From assembly GCA_037501455.1 (NCBI GenBank), contig CM074865.1, forward strand, positions 35,694,501 through 35,758,500: a DNA stretch of 64,000 bases. The letters run 5' to 3'. This document shows, piece after piece, positions 20,215-32,441 of this stretch. The position numbers and the translations under genes are program-made. Origin of the DNA: Lantana camara (Eukaryota; Streptophyta; Magnoliopsida; Lamiales; Verbenaceae). The notes under the pieces are model-generated. The model searched no databases and had not been told where the DNA came from. It saw only the letters and a list, made by a program, of their open reading frames with translations. Positions within the stretch are counted from its first letter, which is position 1. Each line of letters opens with the position of its first letter.

Positions 20215-21888
20215 CTAGCCTCCTCGATCAGATCGAAGTGCTTTGATCTTGTGACCAGTTTGGTTCTCAACCTCCTTTTGAAATCCTAAGAATTTCTCAA
20301 AAGCTTCAGATTTATACTTCATTAAGTATACATGACCATACCGACTAAAGTCATCAGTAAAGGTTATGAGATACTGATGATTGTTTCTAGTGCTTACACT
20401 AAGCGGTCCACAAACATCAGAATGGATCAAATCCAAAACCTTAGTGGCACGTTCCACAGTTCTTTTAAAAGGGACTTTGGACATTTTTCCTTTGAGACAG
20501 GATTCGCAAGAAGTCAACTCTTTGAGATCATTTTCAGAGAATGATCCTAAAGTGTTTATCTTGCTAATTCTGTTCTTGGAAATGTGTCCTAATCTAGCGT
20601 GCCATAAGGGAGCTGAAACTTTGTCATCTCTCTTACGTTTAGTTTCTCGTTGTATATTCATAATATTGATATTCTGAGTTAGATAAAGTCCATTACTTAG
20701 TGTACCGATGTGAACAAAAGAGTTGTTCCATTTGATAAAGTATTTACCATTCTTAATATAAGTTTCATAACCTTCACAATCTAAAATTGGAACTGAAATT
20801 ATATTATGAATAATGCTCGGTACATAAAGGACTTTATTTAAGACTAACTCAAAACTACCTAAATCTAATCTAATTGTGCCTAAAGCTCGAGCTTCAACAT
20901 TTGAGCCATCGCCGATCTTCAAGGCACATTCTCCTTCTTTGAGTTGTTGAACCTCATTTAGCATCTGTACATCATTACAGATATGAGCTCCACAACCGGT
21001 ATCAAGTACCCAAGAACTAGAATTAATAGAAAGATTCATTTCAACGAGAAACATACCTTTCTTTAGAGTAGCCTTGTACTCTGGGCAGTTTCTCCTCCAA
21101 TGTCCCGCTTTGCCATAATGGAAGGAAGCATCCTCTTTCTGATCACGCTTCTTCTTTTGGGCCTTCCCCTTCGAAACGCCACCAGTGGGCCTAAGGGGTT
21201 TCTTCTTCTTCTTTTGGGCTTTCTTGCCCTTACCTTTAGGAGGCCCAGAAGAGGAAGATGGAGCATTCACCATCAGAACCTTTTTCTCCTTCTTGATCGT
21301 GCTTTCAGAAGTCACAAGCTGACTAATCAACTCAGCTACAGTAGTACCGGCATGATTCATATTGAAGTTAAGGACAAATGGGTTGAATGATGGTGGGAGC
21401 GAGGCTAGCAACAAATCCACTGAAAGCTCATCTTTCAGTGGCATGTCCATGGAAGCAAGTTTCTCAGTAAGGGCGAGAAACTTGAGTCCATACTCATGGA
21501 CACTAGAACCTTCCCTCATTCTCAAGTGGAACAATTCCTTTGAAGTGTTATACCTTGTAACACGTTCATGAGGGCGGTAAAGTTGCTCTAAGTGGTCGTA
21601 AATCTCCCAAGCAAATTCCATGGCCTCATGTTGCCTTTGCAAGTCCGAAGACATGTTAGCCAACATAAGGTAACGGGCTTGGAGATTATCATCCTTCCAT
21701 TTCTGGATCGCTTCCCGCTCGGCCTGAGTGGGAGCGTCCCCTTCGGGACTAGGCTCCCCTTCGAAGAGAACATAAGTTCTCTTCTCAGAATCTAAAATGA
21801 TTTTTAGATTCCTCAGCCAATCAGAATAGTTGGGACCAGTCAACTTGTTTGACTCGAGGATCGATACAAGAGGGTTTTTGGTTGCCAT
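20215..21888 (-). pseudogene. Copia C gag-protease-integrase part, truncated
   Basis: 557 residues from MATKNPLVSILES. UBN2-type Gag, basic tract, degenerate zinc knuckle SFHYGKAGHWRRNC (first and second cysteines both lost), protease DTGCGAHIC, then uninterrupted into LNKVLYVPSI, pre-integrase WHARLGH, integrase HSDVCGPL and SDRGG, where a TAG stop ends it (20215-20217). Just beyond, 513 bp present in B are deleted, removing the integrase catalytic Glu and C-terminus. It shows that intact copies of this family read gag and pol in one frame. Confidence 0.92.
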
Positions 21889-22094
21889 TTCAAAACACGT
21901 AGAGAATCACAGAATCTACAACCTAAATGGTAAACAAGAGAACTAGTGAGCATGCTGAATTATAACGATATACAAAAGATAAGGTCTTTAATCTAATGTA
22001 GCTCCCACTATTTTTCAAAGATCTATAATTCCCAAAGATCTAAGAGGAACACGTTTCCCAATGGGTACTAAGATCCTAAGCATTTTACCTCGAA

Positions 22095-22414
22095 CCCACG
22101 ACTCGCGCACATTCTAAGTAAAACCCTAGGTAGGTACAACTTACCAATTCTAACACCTTTAGAACTCTTAGTAATTGTTTTTTCATCACCTCTCTTTCAA
22201 TATAGACCCACGACTCGTGCGACATCCATATTTACTTAGGCGTTAAGCTAGACCCATCAATCATAAGATCATGATCAAAACTTAGTTCGAACGACCCACG
22301 ACTCGTGGACATCGCCCTTGCCAAAATTGATCACGAAATATTGATCATTTAAAATGATCAATTAGGTAACTAAGAACTAATAAGCTCCACTAGCTATCCC
22401 ACGACTCGCGGACA
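22095..22414 (-). repeat. Four AGU-hairpin motifs in copia C leader
   Basis: The copy at 22294-22310 gives sense CCACG-AGT-CGTGG, a fully Watson-Crick 5-bp stem in which the usual G-U pair is A-U. The copy at 22095 loses only the terminal pair. Confidence 0.75.
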
Positions 22415-23101
22415 ATAACTAGCTTCACTTACTAAACTTAAAACCTATTGATGGAATGCTAGGAATTTAATTCAAAATTTGCATCTCGAATTAAATACCT
22501 ATTTATTCGAAATAAGCTTAATATTTAATGGGAATTTTCGAATTAACCGGAGAGTTGTCCGGTTCGACCTTACCAACATATATGTTATCCAATTTTATTA
22601 GTCTTCATTAATGCAAGTACACTTAAATGCATTTCAAACAAGCACATAAACAGATAACATGTCCTAGCATGATACTAACATGAGATGATCATGGGTCTAT
22701 CCTATCTTATGCGTGATAAGTGGGAGCCACTCCACTATCACAATTCTAACATACATGCCACATAAACAATTTATATCACATAAGGGAAAGCGGTAACAAA
22801 ATACGAGCCCTATCTCTATTACATTTTCAATTGAGATTCCCCTCCCTAACATTTTGAGGGGTCTTCACTTATGGCCTCCTTGTTACTTGAATGTGCTCCA
22901 TCTTACTCCATGGGTGCATTGTCTCCAAAATGAAAATAAAATCTCACAACCTATCTCTACTCCCAAATTAAAAGAAAAAGACATAAAGTAATAAGGCTCA
23001 ATCTTCATATTGGCCTTAGACAATTACACGGGGCATACCCCGGCCTCAAAAACAGTAATATGGAAAGCCACATAATAAATCACATAACAGTACGCACATA
23101 A

Positions 23102-23106
23102 GTGAG
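23102..23106. repeat. Target-site duplication of N2 (GTGAG), left
   Basis: GTGAG before the N2 LTR at 23107 is repeated at 31396-31400 after the other LTR. Removing N2 rejoins the copia leader sequence as seen in A, B and D (AAGTGAGGCTCCAAC). Confidence 0.95.
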
Positions 23107-26100
23107 TGTAGCGCCCCTTAACACTACAACCCCGCACCGTTGTACTTCCCGAGTGGATGTGAGACCTAGCACTCGAGAAATACTCCGGCGAACGGACAAG
23201 ACTATACAATACCAGAGTATGAAATTTAAACGCAACGGAAAATAAACTTGAGCGATATAAGGGGACAATACATGACGAAACACATATCATTAAGTTGGAT
23301 AAGTAATTACAGTGAAAGATCTAATTTCATAGGAGAGTGCTTATTGACATAGGTACATGCACTCTTAGTATAATCCTGATTGACTAAGATATGACACCTT
23401 AAAGCTTCAAGATACCTCTAAGGCGTCGCTCCGTGGATTCCTGAAATCATGCATTTTAAAATAGGCGAGAGGGTTAGTCAAAGTGACTAAGTGAAGGGGG
23501 TGTAATAAATTATAAGTATAAGTATATATATATATATATATATATTTATATAATTAAGAAGATCTTGATCAAGATATTGGCAATAGGATATAGCAATTAG
23601 GGAACGGTTCATAATATTTGTAAAAAATAGGGATAGGGGTAACTTGGAATATTTGTAGAAATATGAACCGTTCGTAACAAGAACTTTAATGCCCGCAAGC
23701 TAGGCCTCTCCATCCGTATCTCCTTAAATCATGATAAAATAGTAACGGTGTTGATCAAGACACCGATACTTCAATAAAACCAATATGATAATAACTCCGC
23801 TACTCCTTGGTGTCAATAGGGAAGCCAACCCTAGAGACCATGAACTAGATTCGGGAGGCAGCTATCTCTCCCTCATCCCTTGGTGTGGAGTAACTAACCT
23901 CCAGTTAAACCACTACCAAGAGGTGGTGGCAGTCCGCAGCACCAACAATACCCTCGGCCCGATACCTTCCGGGTAATTGCTCGCTACGGATACAGCCGGG
24001 GCCCATAACAGGAATCGAGAACAATATTTTGCTTGCATAATCCGGAATCAATGTTTTGATAAAATGGACTTGAAATATATAATGTTCTAGAAAAACGTTG
24101 ATTCCGGCAAGAAAGTATTTTTCCCTTAAGAGGGACATTGTAGTACAATAATATGTATATAGGGTAGTAAATCAGAATGATAGGTAGGCTTGAAAATAGT
24201 TTTTATATAGATACGTATATATAGGCATGATTCCAGTTGAAAACATTTTAACCCTCACCGAGTGTCTTGACGGTCTAGATAAAATCCTTGGGATTCCACT
24301 GTTCAATTATATCCTCGCCTGAAAGTAATAACTACTACTGGCTTAGAACTAGGTTCTAATATTCAAATTAATCAATCATACACACCATAAGGTAAACATC
24401 ATGTAATATGTTAAAGATTTCCCGGTAAACCCTAAATTTACCCGTTTAAGGGAATTTGATTAATAATTTAGGGTTTATGGGATCTTTAGCTAATCAAATA
24501 TATATATATACCATATGATAATTATAATGATAAGATTTGAAATAAGATTTAAGGTTAAATTTGACAATGTAGGTTGTCTTTTGAAAATATTACATAGTTT
24601 ACCGATTTTTGGAAAATTTGGGAAACATCTTTCTTTAGAAATTCCAAAACCTATTTTATAATTATTTTTATATTAATTTCGAAATATTCAGAATATGGGT
24701 TGACCAAAAAGTCAAAATTACTATTTAAAACATTTACTATTCAATTTCATATGAATTAAACATTTTATAACACAAAATCAACTTCACACACACACACACA
24801 TAACTCACGGCACACACATGCACACACACACATCTAAGAACATTATGAACATGTTCTTGAACTCATTTGAATATTCAAAGAGGGTATGTAACATGTTCTA
24901 TCATATTCATATTCATAACATAAGATTAAAGCATAATATAGCAAAATATATGAACTTTCTATGAAAAATAATTCTAAATAAATTACTATAGGCATGAATT
25001 TATTCAAACAAGATCATAAGCATTTAAATACATAAGAACATTATATCATATCATGATTCATGCATAAAATTTCATAATGTATACACATTGTTATTTAAAC
25101 TAACAATTATGCACATATTTCATAAAATAATTTCCTAAAGCATAATTTAATTGATTCTAGACATGCTACTAATATTTCTATACTAAGAACATTATATAAA
25201 ACATGAAATAATAGAAGAAAACATACCTTAGAGAGAGAAGGGAGAGAGTGGCGTGAGAATGGGAGAGAGGGAGTGATTTTTGTGTAGTTTTGGAAATGAG
25301 CTTGGAGGGGTATTTATACTTGGGATTTAGGGGCTTACCTTGCAATTTCTAAGAGTTTAGGGGAGATGTGGATGTCTCCTAATTCATACAAATGCTTGGT
25401 GATTAAGTTGGAGATGTGGTTAAATTATTTCATGAACAAATGCTAGGTAATTAACTAGGAAATGTGGAAAAATTATGCCCATTTGTTTAATCCTTCTAGA
25501 AGACCATGAGGTCATGGATGATGTCATTTTGATTAAAAATAAATGTAAAAATAATATAAAATTTATTCAAGAGTCGAGAGATAAAATTTTGATGTAGTGA
25601 ATTAATAATAGAATGAGTGAAAAGTGAGCTTCGTTTTGATTATAAATATGAAATATTTGGAGTTTTTGTTTATAAATTATGAATACTAAAGATGATGAAA
25701 ATCATAAGAAAATTATAGAAACGAAGCTAAGATAAAGTTTAGAGTTTGGAAAAATCATTATAATGTAGAGGAAAATTCAAGGATCATTTCAAGTATAATT
25801 TCGACTATTGAATAAAAGCTAATTTGTTCAAAATAAAATGATGATTTTTGGAAAGGAAAATATTTGTAAAATATGTTATGACAAAATCGAGTTTTTAGTA
25901 AATGCATGAAAATTCATAAAATAATTTAAGGGTCGTTTTGGTTATAATTTTGAATATCAAAAAGTAGATAAGTAGGGATTTATTGATGGTCGAATCATAA
26001 GCTAGGGTTTTCGCCGGTTTTTGATACTACGGGTGTTAGGATGGGAATTATGGTTCACAGAGGGTATCACGATCCTCGAAATAATGTGAGGATTCTTTTG

Positions 26101-26465
26101 GTTACAATATTGGGTAATGAAAGTGTTTCGGGAAACGAAGGAATATTTTTGAGCTGTAGGGGTATTCTCGTAATTTCCAACCTAAAACTGTAGGAATGGG
26201 TTTTGAAGCATATGAAGGGGTTTTAGGTGCTAGAAGGGAATGAATAATAAAATTCTAGGATTTTAGGGAAAGAGTTTCGAGATACAAGCTAAATAGAAGA
26301 AGGAATTAAATTCACGAACTTTTTATTAAACTATAGCATATGAAAGCACATAAGTCACATAAAATGCAATGCATGAGAGAATTAACAAGGATCGAGGCTA
26401 TAAACGCTTCCTGAGTTATCCCTTTACTTACCTTTCTCGACTTGGCCCTGAGTCGGGCTGTTACA
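23107..26465 (-). mobile_element. N2 3' LTR
   Basis: 3359 bp, element sense TGTAACAGCCCG...GGGGCGCTACA. Contains a TA microsatellite near 23525-23548, CA runs near 24790-24830 and, in element sense, TATAAATA at 25311-25318, the likely core promoter. No coding sequence is supported. Confidence 0.93.
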
Positions 26466-26485
26466 ATCTTCCCCCCTTTAAAAGA
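26466..26485 (-). other. Polypurine tract of N2
   Basis: Minus strand CTTTTAAAGGGGGGAAGAT, directly before the LTR start TGTAACAG. Just upstream lies the ATCTGAGGACAGATTC block shared with P. Confidence 0.85.
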
Positions 26486-26663
26486 ATCTGTCCTCAGATT
26501 CTATTCATGTTTCATAATAGATTTAGATAATGTTTGTATCCTCTATCTATGATAAACAAGTTTTCAAAGGAGAACTTACTTTAAACACATATGGCAATTG
26601 TTCAGGTAAGAAGTTTAAATGCACACACAAGTGATGCAATGAATGCGTGGCGCCAGCACCATA

Positions 26664-27749
26664 TTAAGTAGTAACTGGCGGGTTTAGAATATGTACTTTA
26701 CCCTCATTGTTGGCATGATTTGGTTTCATGTTTCCTTCCACAGCATAAGCTCGTCCTTTGATCGTCGGTTTCCCAGGTGTTCCTTCCGTAGCCTTCTCTT
26801 TATTCCTTGATTTTGGTCTTTTCGGACAATTTTCTATTTGATGATCAGGGTCTCCGCACCATAAACATGTACCAGCCTTCCTTCGACATTCCTCCTCAGT
26901 ATGCCCCCGCCTCTGACAGTACTCACAAATAATCTCTTCCTGAAGTTTTGGTGGTGCCTGTTGGGGCTTGGGCCAGGACTGTACTTGTTTCTTTCCGGAA
27001 GTTGACTTAAATGGTTCAGCGGGACGTTTGGATTCCTGGGATGACTTATAGGGTGGCTCGGAACGATTGTTTGCCAGATGGACTTCCTTATGTGTGGCCT
27101 CCGTTTTCATAGCCGTTTCTACAGCTTTGGTGTAGGTTCCCAATTCAAATGGAGCTAAGGCCCATCGAAGATTGGATCTAAGGCCATCAACAAACCGTTT
27201 AATTTTGCGGCGTTCATCATGTAAGATATGTGGGGCATACTGGATTAGCCTGACAAACTGAGCTTCATATTCGGCCACCGATGCTTTGCCTTGAACTAGA
27301 TTCATAAACTCTGTTTCTCGGGCATCCCTAGTCACCTGGGGAATATACTTGTCGTAAAACACTCTCACAAAGTCGTTCCACCCATGATTCACCTGATTTT
27401 CTGCCCAGACTCGTTTTGTATATTTCCACCAACTTAAGGCCGCTTCTTCTAGCATGAAGACAGCATACTGAACTCTTTCAGGTTCTTCAGGACTAATGCC
27501 CATTGCTTCAAAGATTTTCTCAAGACTTGCTATCCAGTTTTCTGCCTTCACATCATTGGGTTCTCCGAAGAACTTAGGTGGATCCATCCGAAGAAACTTT
27601 TCTAAGGACTTCTCATTGTTACCTTTTGATCCATTAGCGCAGGTTTGTACTATTTCCTTTAAAGCATCTACTAGCTCAGAATTTCCTCCGGCCGAGGACA
27701 TACCTTCTCTTGGTGGAGTGCTTTCTTGGGCGGTTCTTCGGGGAGACAT
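26664..27749 (-). CDS. N2 Gag, Ty3/gypsy type
   Basis: 361 residues, intact. Starts MSPRRTAQES. Retrotrans_gag core about residues 50-190, with FLRMDPPKFFGEP, ALSWWKYTKRVW and an AEYEAQF segment. Two CCHC knuckles follow: CEYCQRRGHTEEEC (about 274-287) and CLWCGDPDHQIENC (about 295-308). The protein ends about 50 residues later, where autonomous relatives enter protease. Gag would package element RNA in cytoplasmic particles. The intact frame with unmutated LTRs suggests it is or was recently expressed. The start is the first Met, with about 270 nt of leader after the PBS. The C-terminus may be a captured pre-protease linker. Confidence 0.92.
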   Translation of the reverse strand: MSPRRTAQESTPPREGMSSAGGNSELVDALKEIVQTCANGSKGNNEKSLEKFLRMDPPKFFGEPNDVKAENWIASLEKIFEAMGISPEEPERVQYAVFMLEEAALSWWKYTKRVWAENQVNHGWNDFVRVFYDKYIPQVTRDARETEFMNLVQGKASVAEYEAQFVRLIQYAPHILHDERRKIKRFVDGLRSNLRWALAPFELGTYTKAVETAMKTEATHKEVHLANNRSEPPYKSSQESKRPAEPFKSTSGKKQVQSWPKPQQAPPKLQEEIICEYCQRRGHTEEECRRKAGTCLWCGDPDHQIENCPKRPKSRNKEKATEGTPGKPTIKGRAYAVEGNMKPNHANNEGKVHILNPPVTT

Positions 27750-28016
27750 TATGAGCTGTAATGAACTTTAGAAAGAATATGATGCATGATGGTTAAGAAT
27801 GACTTGCAGATAATCACTTAGGTAGAAATTTTCCAAGTAGTACAATCAATACACGTAATATCACATAAATCGTAGCAGAGATAAGGCATATAAAGACACA
27901 GAAGAATGACATGTTAACTTACGTTCCTACTGGTATCTTGAAGCAACCTTAACATATAGTGCAACAGACAAGAGGATAGAGCACCCTTTCAGTTAAGTCT
28001 CTTCTTAACTGAACCG
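27750..28016 (-). other. N2 leader between PBS and gag
   Basis: About 270 bases without a coding frame. It is the region where a packaging signal would be expected, but I see no distinctive hairpin. Confidence 0.6.
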
Positions 28017-28029
28017 GGCTCTGATACCA
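28017..28029 (-). promoter_or_regulatory. Primer-binding site of N2
   Basis: Minus strand TGGTATCAGAGCC, separated by seven bases (28030-28036) from the 5' LTR. It is followed by CGGTTC rather than the inverted repeat of G1 and N1. Confidence 0.92.
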
Positions 28030-28036
28030 CTTTAGT

Positions 28037-31000
28037 TGTAGCGCCCCTTAACACTACAACCCCGCACCGTTGTACTTCCCGAGTGGATGTGAGACCTAGC
28101 ACTCGAGAAATACTCCGGCGAACGGACAAGACTATACAATACCAGAGTATGAAATTTAAACGCAACGGAAAATAAACTTGAGCGATATAAGGGGACAATA
28201 CATGACGAAACACATATCATTAAGTTGGATAAGTAATTACAGTGAAAGATCTAATTTCATAGGAGAGTGCTTATTGACATAGGTACATGCACTCTTAGTA
28301 TAATCCTGATTGACTAAGATATGACACCTTAAAGCTTCAAGATACCTCTAAGGCGTCGCTCCGTGGATTCCTGAAATCATGCATTTTAAAATAGGCGAGA
28401 GGGTTAGTCAAAGTGACTAAGTGAAGGGGGTGTAATAAATTATAAGTATAAGTATATATATATATATATATATATTTATATAATTAAGAAGATCTTGATC
28501 AAGATATTGGCAATAGGATATAGCAATTAGGGAACGGTTCATAATATTTGTAAAAAATAGGGATAGGGGTAACTTGGAATATTTGTAGAAATATGAACCG
28601 TTCGTAACAAGAACTTTAATGCCCGCAAGCTAGGCCTCTCCATCCGTATCTCCTTAAATCATGATAAAATAGTAACGGTGTTGATCAAGACACCGATACT
28701 TCAATAAAACCAATATGATAATAACTCCGCTACTCCTTGGTGTCAATAGGGAAGCCAACCCTAGAGACCATGAACTAGATTCGGGAGGCAGCTATCTCTC
28801 CCTCATCCCTTGGTGTGGAGTAACTAACCTCCAGTTAAACCACTACCAAGAGGTGGTGGCAGTCCGCAGCACCAACAATACCCTCGGCCCGATACCTTCC
28901 GGGTAATTGCTCGCTACGGATACAGCCGGGGCCCATAACAGGAATCGAGAACAATATTTTGCTTGCATAATCCGGAATCAATGTTTTGATAAAATGGACT
29001 TGAAATATATAATGTTCTAGAAAAACGTTGATTCCGGCAAGAAAGTATTTTTCCCTTAAGAGGGACATTGTAGTACAATAATATGTATATAGGGTAGTAA
29101 ATCAGAATGATAGGTAGGCTTGAAAATAGTTTTTATATAGATACGTATATATAGGCATGATTCCAGTTGAAAACATTTTAACCCTCACCGAGTGTCTTGA
29201 CGGTCTAGATAAAATCCTTGGGATTCCACTGTTCAATTATATCCTCGCCTGAAAGTAATAACTACTACTGGCTTAGAACTAGGTTCTAATATTCAAATTA
29301 ATCAATCATACACACCATAAGGTAAACATCATGTAATATGTTAAAGATTTCCCGGTAAACCCTAAATTTACCCGTTTAAGGGAATTTGATTAATAATTTA
29401 GGGTTTATGGGATCTTTAGCTAATCAAATATATATATATACCATATGATAATTATAATGATAAGATTTGAAATAAGATTTAAGGTTAAATTTGACAATGT
29501 AGGTTGTCTTTTGAAAATATTACATAGTTTACCGATTTTTGGAAAATTTGGGAAACATCTTTCTTTAGAAATTCCAAAACCTATTTTATAATTATTTTTA
29601 TATTAATTTCGAAATATTCAGAATATGGGTTGACCAAAAAGTCAAAATTACTATTTAAAACATTTACTATTCAATTTCATATGAATTAAACATTTTATAA
29701 CACAAAATCAACTTCACACACACACACACATAACTCACGGCACACACATGCACACACACACATCTAAGAACATTATGAACATGTTCTTGAACTCATTTGA
29801 ATATTCAAAGAGGGTATGTAACATGTTCTATCATATTCATATTCATAACATAAGATTAAAGCATAATATAGCAAAATATATGAACTTTCTATGAAAAATA
29901 ATTCTAAATAAATTACTATAGGCATGAATTTATTCAAACAAGATCATAAGCATTTAAATACATAAGAACATTATATCATATCATGATTCATGCATAAAAT
30001 TTCATAATGTATACACATTGTTATTTAAACTAACAATTATGCACATATTTCATAAAATAATTTCCTAAAGCATAATTTAATTGATTCTAGACATGCTACT
30101 AATATTTCTATACTAAGAACATTATATAAAACATGAAATAATAGAAGAAAACATACCTTAGAGAGAGAAGGGAGAGAGTGGCGTGAGAATGGGAGAGAGG
30201 GAGTGATTTTTGTGTAGTTTTGGAAATGAGCTTGGAGGGGTATTTATACTTGGGATTTAGGGGCTTACCTTGCAATTTCTAAGAGTTTAGGGGAGATGTG
30301 GATGTCTCCTAATTCATACAAATGCTTGGTGATTAAGTTGGAGATGTGGTTAAATTATTTCATGAACAAATGCTAGGTAATTAACTAGGAAATGTGGAAA
30401 AATTATGCCCATTTGTTTAATCCTTCTAGAAGACCATGAGGTCATGGATGATGTCATTTTGATTAAAAATAAATGTAAAAATAATATAAAATTTATTCAA
30501 GAGTCGAGAGATAAAATTTTGATGTAGTGAATTAATAATAGAATGAGTGAAAAGTGAGCTTCGTTTTGATTATAAATATGAAATATTTGGAGTTTTTGTT
30601 TATAAATTATGAATACTAAAGATGATGAAAATCATAAGAAAATTATAGAAACGAAGCTAAGATAAAGTTTAGAGTTTGGAAAAATCATTATAATGTAGAG
30701 GAAAATTCAAGGATCATTTCAAGTATAATTTCGACTATTGAATAAAAGCTAATTTGTTCAAAATAAAATGATGATTTTTGGAAAGGAAAATATTTGTAAA
30801 ATATGTTATGACAAAATCGAGTTTTTAGTAAATGCATGAAAATTCATAAAATAATTTAAGGGTCGTTTTGGTTATAATTTTGAATATCAAAAAGTAGATA
30901 AGTAGGGATTTATTGATGGTCGAATCATAAGCTAGGGTTTTCGCCGGTTTTTGATACTACGGGTGTTAGGATGGGAATTATGGTTCACAGAGGGTATCAC

Positions 31001-31395
31001 GATCCTCGAAATAATGTGAGGATTCTTTTGGTTACAATATTGGGTAATGAAAGTGTTTCGGGAAACGAAGGAATATTTTTGAGCTGTAGGGGTATTCTCG
31101 TAATTTCCAACCTAAAACTGTAGGAATGGGTTTTGAAGCATATGAAGGGGTTTTAGGTGCTAGAAGGGAATGAATAATAAAATTCTAGGATTTTAGGGAA
31201 AGAGTTTCGAGATACAAGCTAAATAGAAGAAGGAATTAAATTCACGAACTTTTTATTAAACTATAGCATATGAAAGCACATAAGTCACATAAAATGCAAT
31301 GCATGAGAGAATTAACAAGGATCGAGGCTATAAACGCTTCCTGAGTTATCCCTTTACTTACCTTTCTCGACTTGGCCCTGAGTCGGGCTGTTACA
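28037..31395 (-). mobile_element. N2 5' LTR
   Basis: 3359 bp, offset exactly 4930 from the other LTR; no difference noticed on reading. TATAAATA at 30241-30248 in element sense is the probable promoter driving gag. Confidence 0.93.
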
Positions 31396-32426
31396 GTGAG
31401 GCTCCAACATCAATTGAAAAACGCAACTATAGGGCTCCAACCCCAAATGTAAACCATCCATGTGCATAAATGTAAAGCATACATAGACTAGTACCCATGA
31501 TCACCTAACATGCTTTTGCAAGAATTTAAATTTAACCAATAAATTAAAATTCTCGCTTTAAGCTCTAATAGCTTAAAACACGACTTAGATGCAATTCCTG
31601 TTCAAGAGCCTTTTCAATAAAACCCGAAAAACAATAAACTAATAAAATTCCAATTAATTTCTGAAAATTAATAATTTTATTCTTTCGATATTTTCAGAAA
31701 ATAAAGTTTGCAGTTTTTCCCAAAATTTAAATTGATCAATTTCTCAAAAATCCCAATTTAATCAAAATTTTAAAATAATTTTATTTTAGCAAAACTGATT
31801 TTAAAAGATAAAATTAAAATAAAATTAAATCGGGATTTTCATGGACCGAAAACACGAAACATGAAAACATGAAGATTGGCCCGAAACCACTCGCCTAAGG
31901 GGGGGCACCGCCGCGCGGCATCAGGCACGCGCGCCAGCAGAGCGCGGGCCGTGTGCAGCAGTGCCCGCCCGATGGCGGGCGGTCTCGGCAGGAGCTCCCG
32001 CGCGGTTGCGGGAGGGCTGTGTGGCGGCGAGATGGCGAGATGGCCTCCCGTGCGGTTGCGTGACAGGCGAGTAGGCGAGATGGCCTCCCGCGCGGTTGCG
32101 GGAGGGCTGTGTGGCGGCGACGGGGCCTGGGCGTGCGACATGCTAGCAAGCCTAGGCTCGTCCTTTTCGTGTTCCGTTTCGTATTTTGGGTTTCTCCAAA
32201 ACCCGGTTCAATCCAAAATTAGAAAAATACGATTTAAATAGATTTCAATCAAAACAGTTTTCAAAAACACAATTTAAGAAAACAATTTCAGAAATTCAGG
32301 AAAAATTATAGTTTCGTAATTCAGGCTTTCTAAAAGAACTCATGAATACCTAATTCGCATCTAAGCCTAAGAATTTCTACCAAATTCAGAATAATTGAGA
32401 TGAATCAGAAATACGATTAACGAGGT
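31396..32426 (-). mobile_element. Copia C leader, PBS-proximal part
   Basis: Begins with the TSD copy GTGAG and continues the copia leader. Holds the GC-rich block at about 31890-32140. Other parts are AT-rich and similar to the B and D leaders. No gene is supported. Confidence 0.85.
31890..32140 (-). repeat. GC-rich hairpin block, copia C leader
   Basis: Three related stem-loops: CTCCCGCGCGGTTGCGGGAG at 31995-32014 and 32085-32104, and a decayed copy CTCCCGTGCGGTTGCGTGAC at 32045-32064, with partly duplicated sequence between them. Each intact one has a 7-bp stem. It sits where A has its 58-bp array. Confidence 0.8.
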
Positions 32427-32439
32427 GGCTCTGATACCA
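32427..32439 (-). promoter_or_regulatory. Primer-binding site, copia C
   Basis: Minus strand TGGTATCAGAGCC, two bases inside the LTR boundary. Confidence 0.92.
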
Positions 32440-32441
32440 CT

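Larger units (their letters stand above)
21889..23106 (-). mobile_element. Copia C leader, gag-proximal part
   Basis: Matches the B and D leaders. AGU-hairpin motifs at 22095-22111 (one terminal pair lost), 22207-22224, 22294-22310 and 22398-22414. It stops at the GTGAG target duplication of N2 (23102-23106). No gene seen. Confidence 0.85.
23107..31395 (-). mobile_element. N2: gag-only gypsy element (TR-GAG type)
   Basis: 8289 bp. Two 3359-bp LTRs (23107-26465 and 28037-31395) flank a 1571-bp interior holding a PBS, one intact gag frame and a polypurine tract, and no protease, RT or integrase. This is the arrangement known as TR-GAG in plants: Gag made by the element, enzymes borrowed. The LTRs read as identical, so the insertion is very recent. 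Parts of the LTR (for example around 23400-23500 and 23690-23720) resemble the P LTR (43430-43530, 43800-43830), pointing to a P-like chromovirus as possible partner. Confidence 0.93.

Noticed and set aside
28715..29068. Short frames duplicated at 23785-24138 and 28715-29068
   Set aside because: Present twice only because they lie in the identical N2 LTRs; no coding features.
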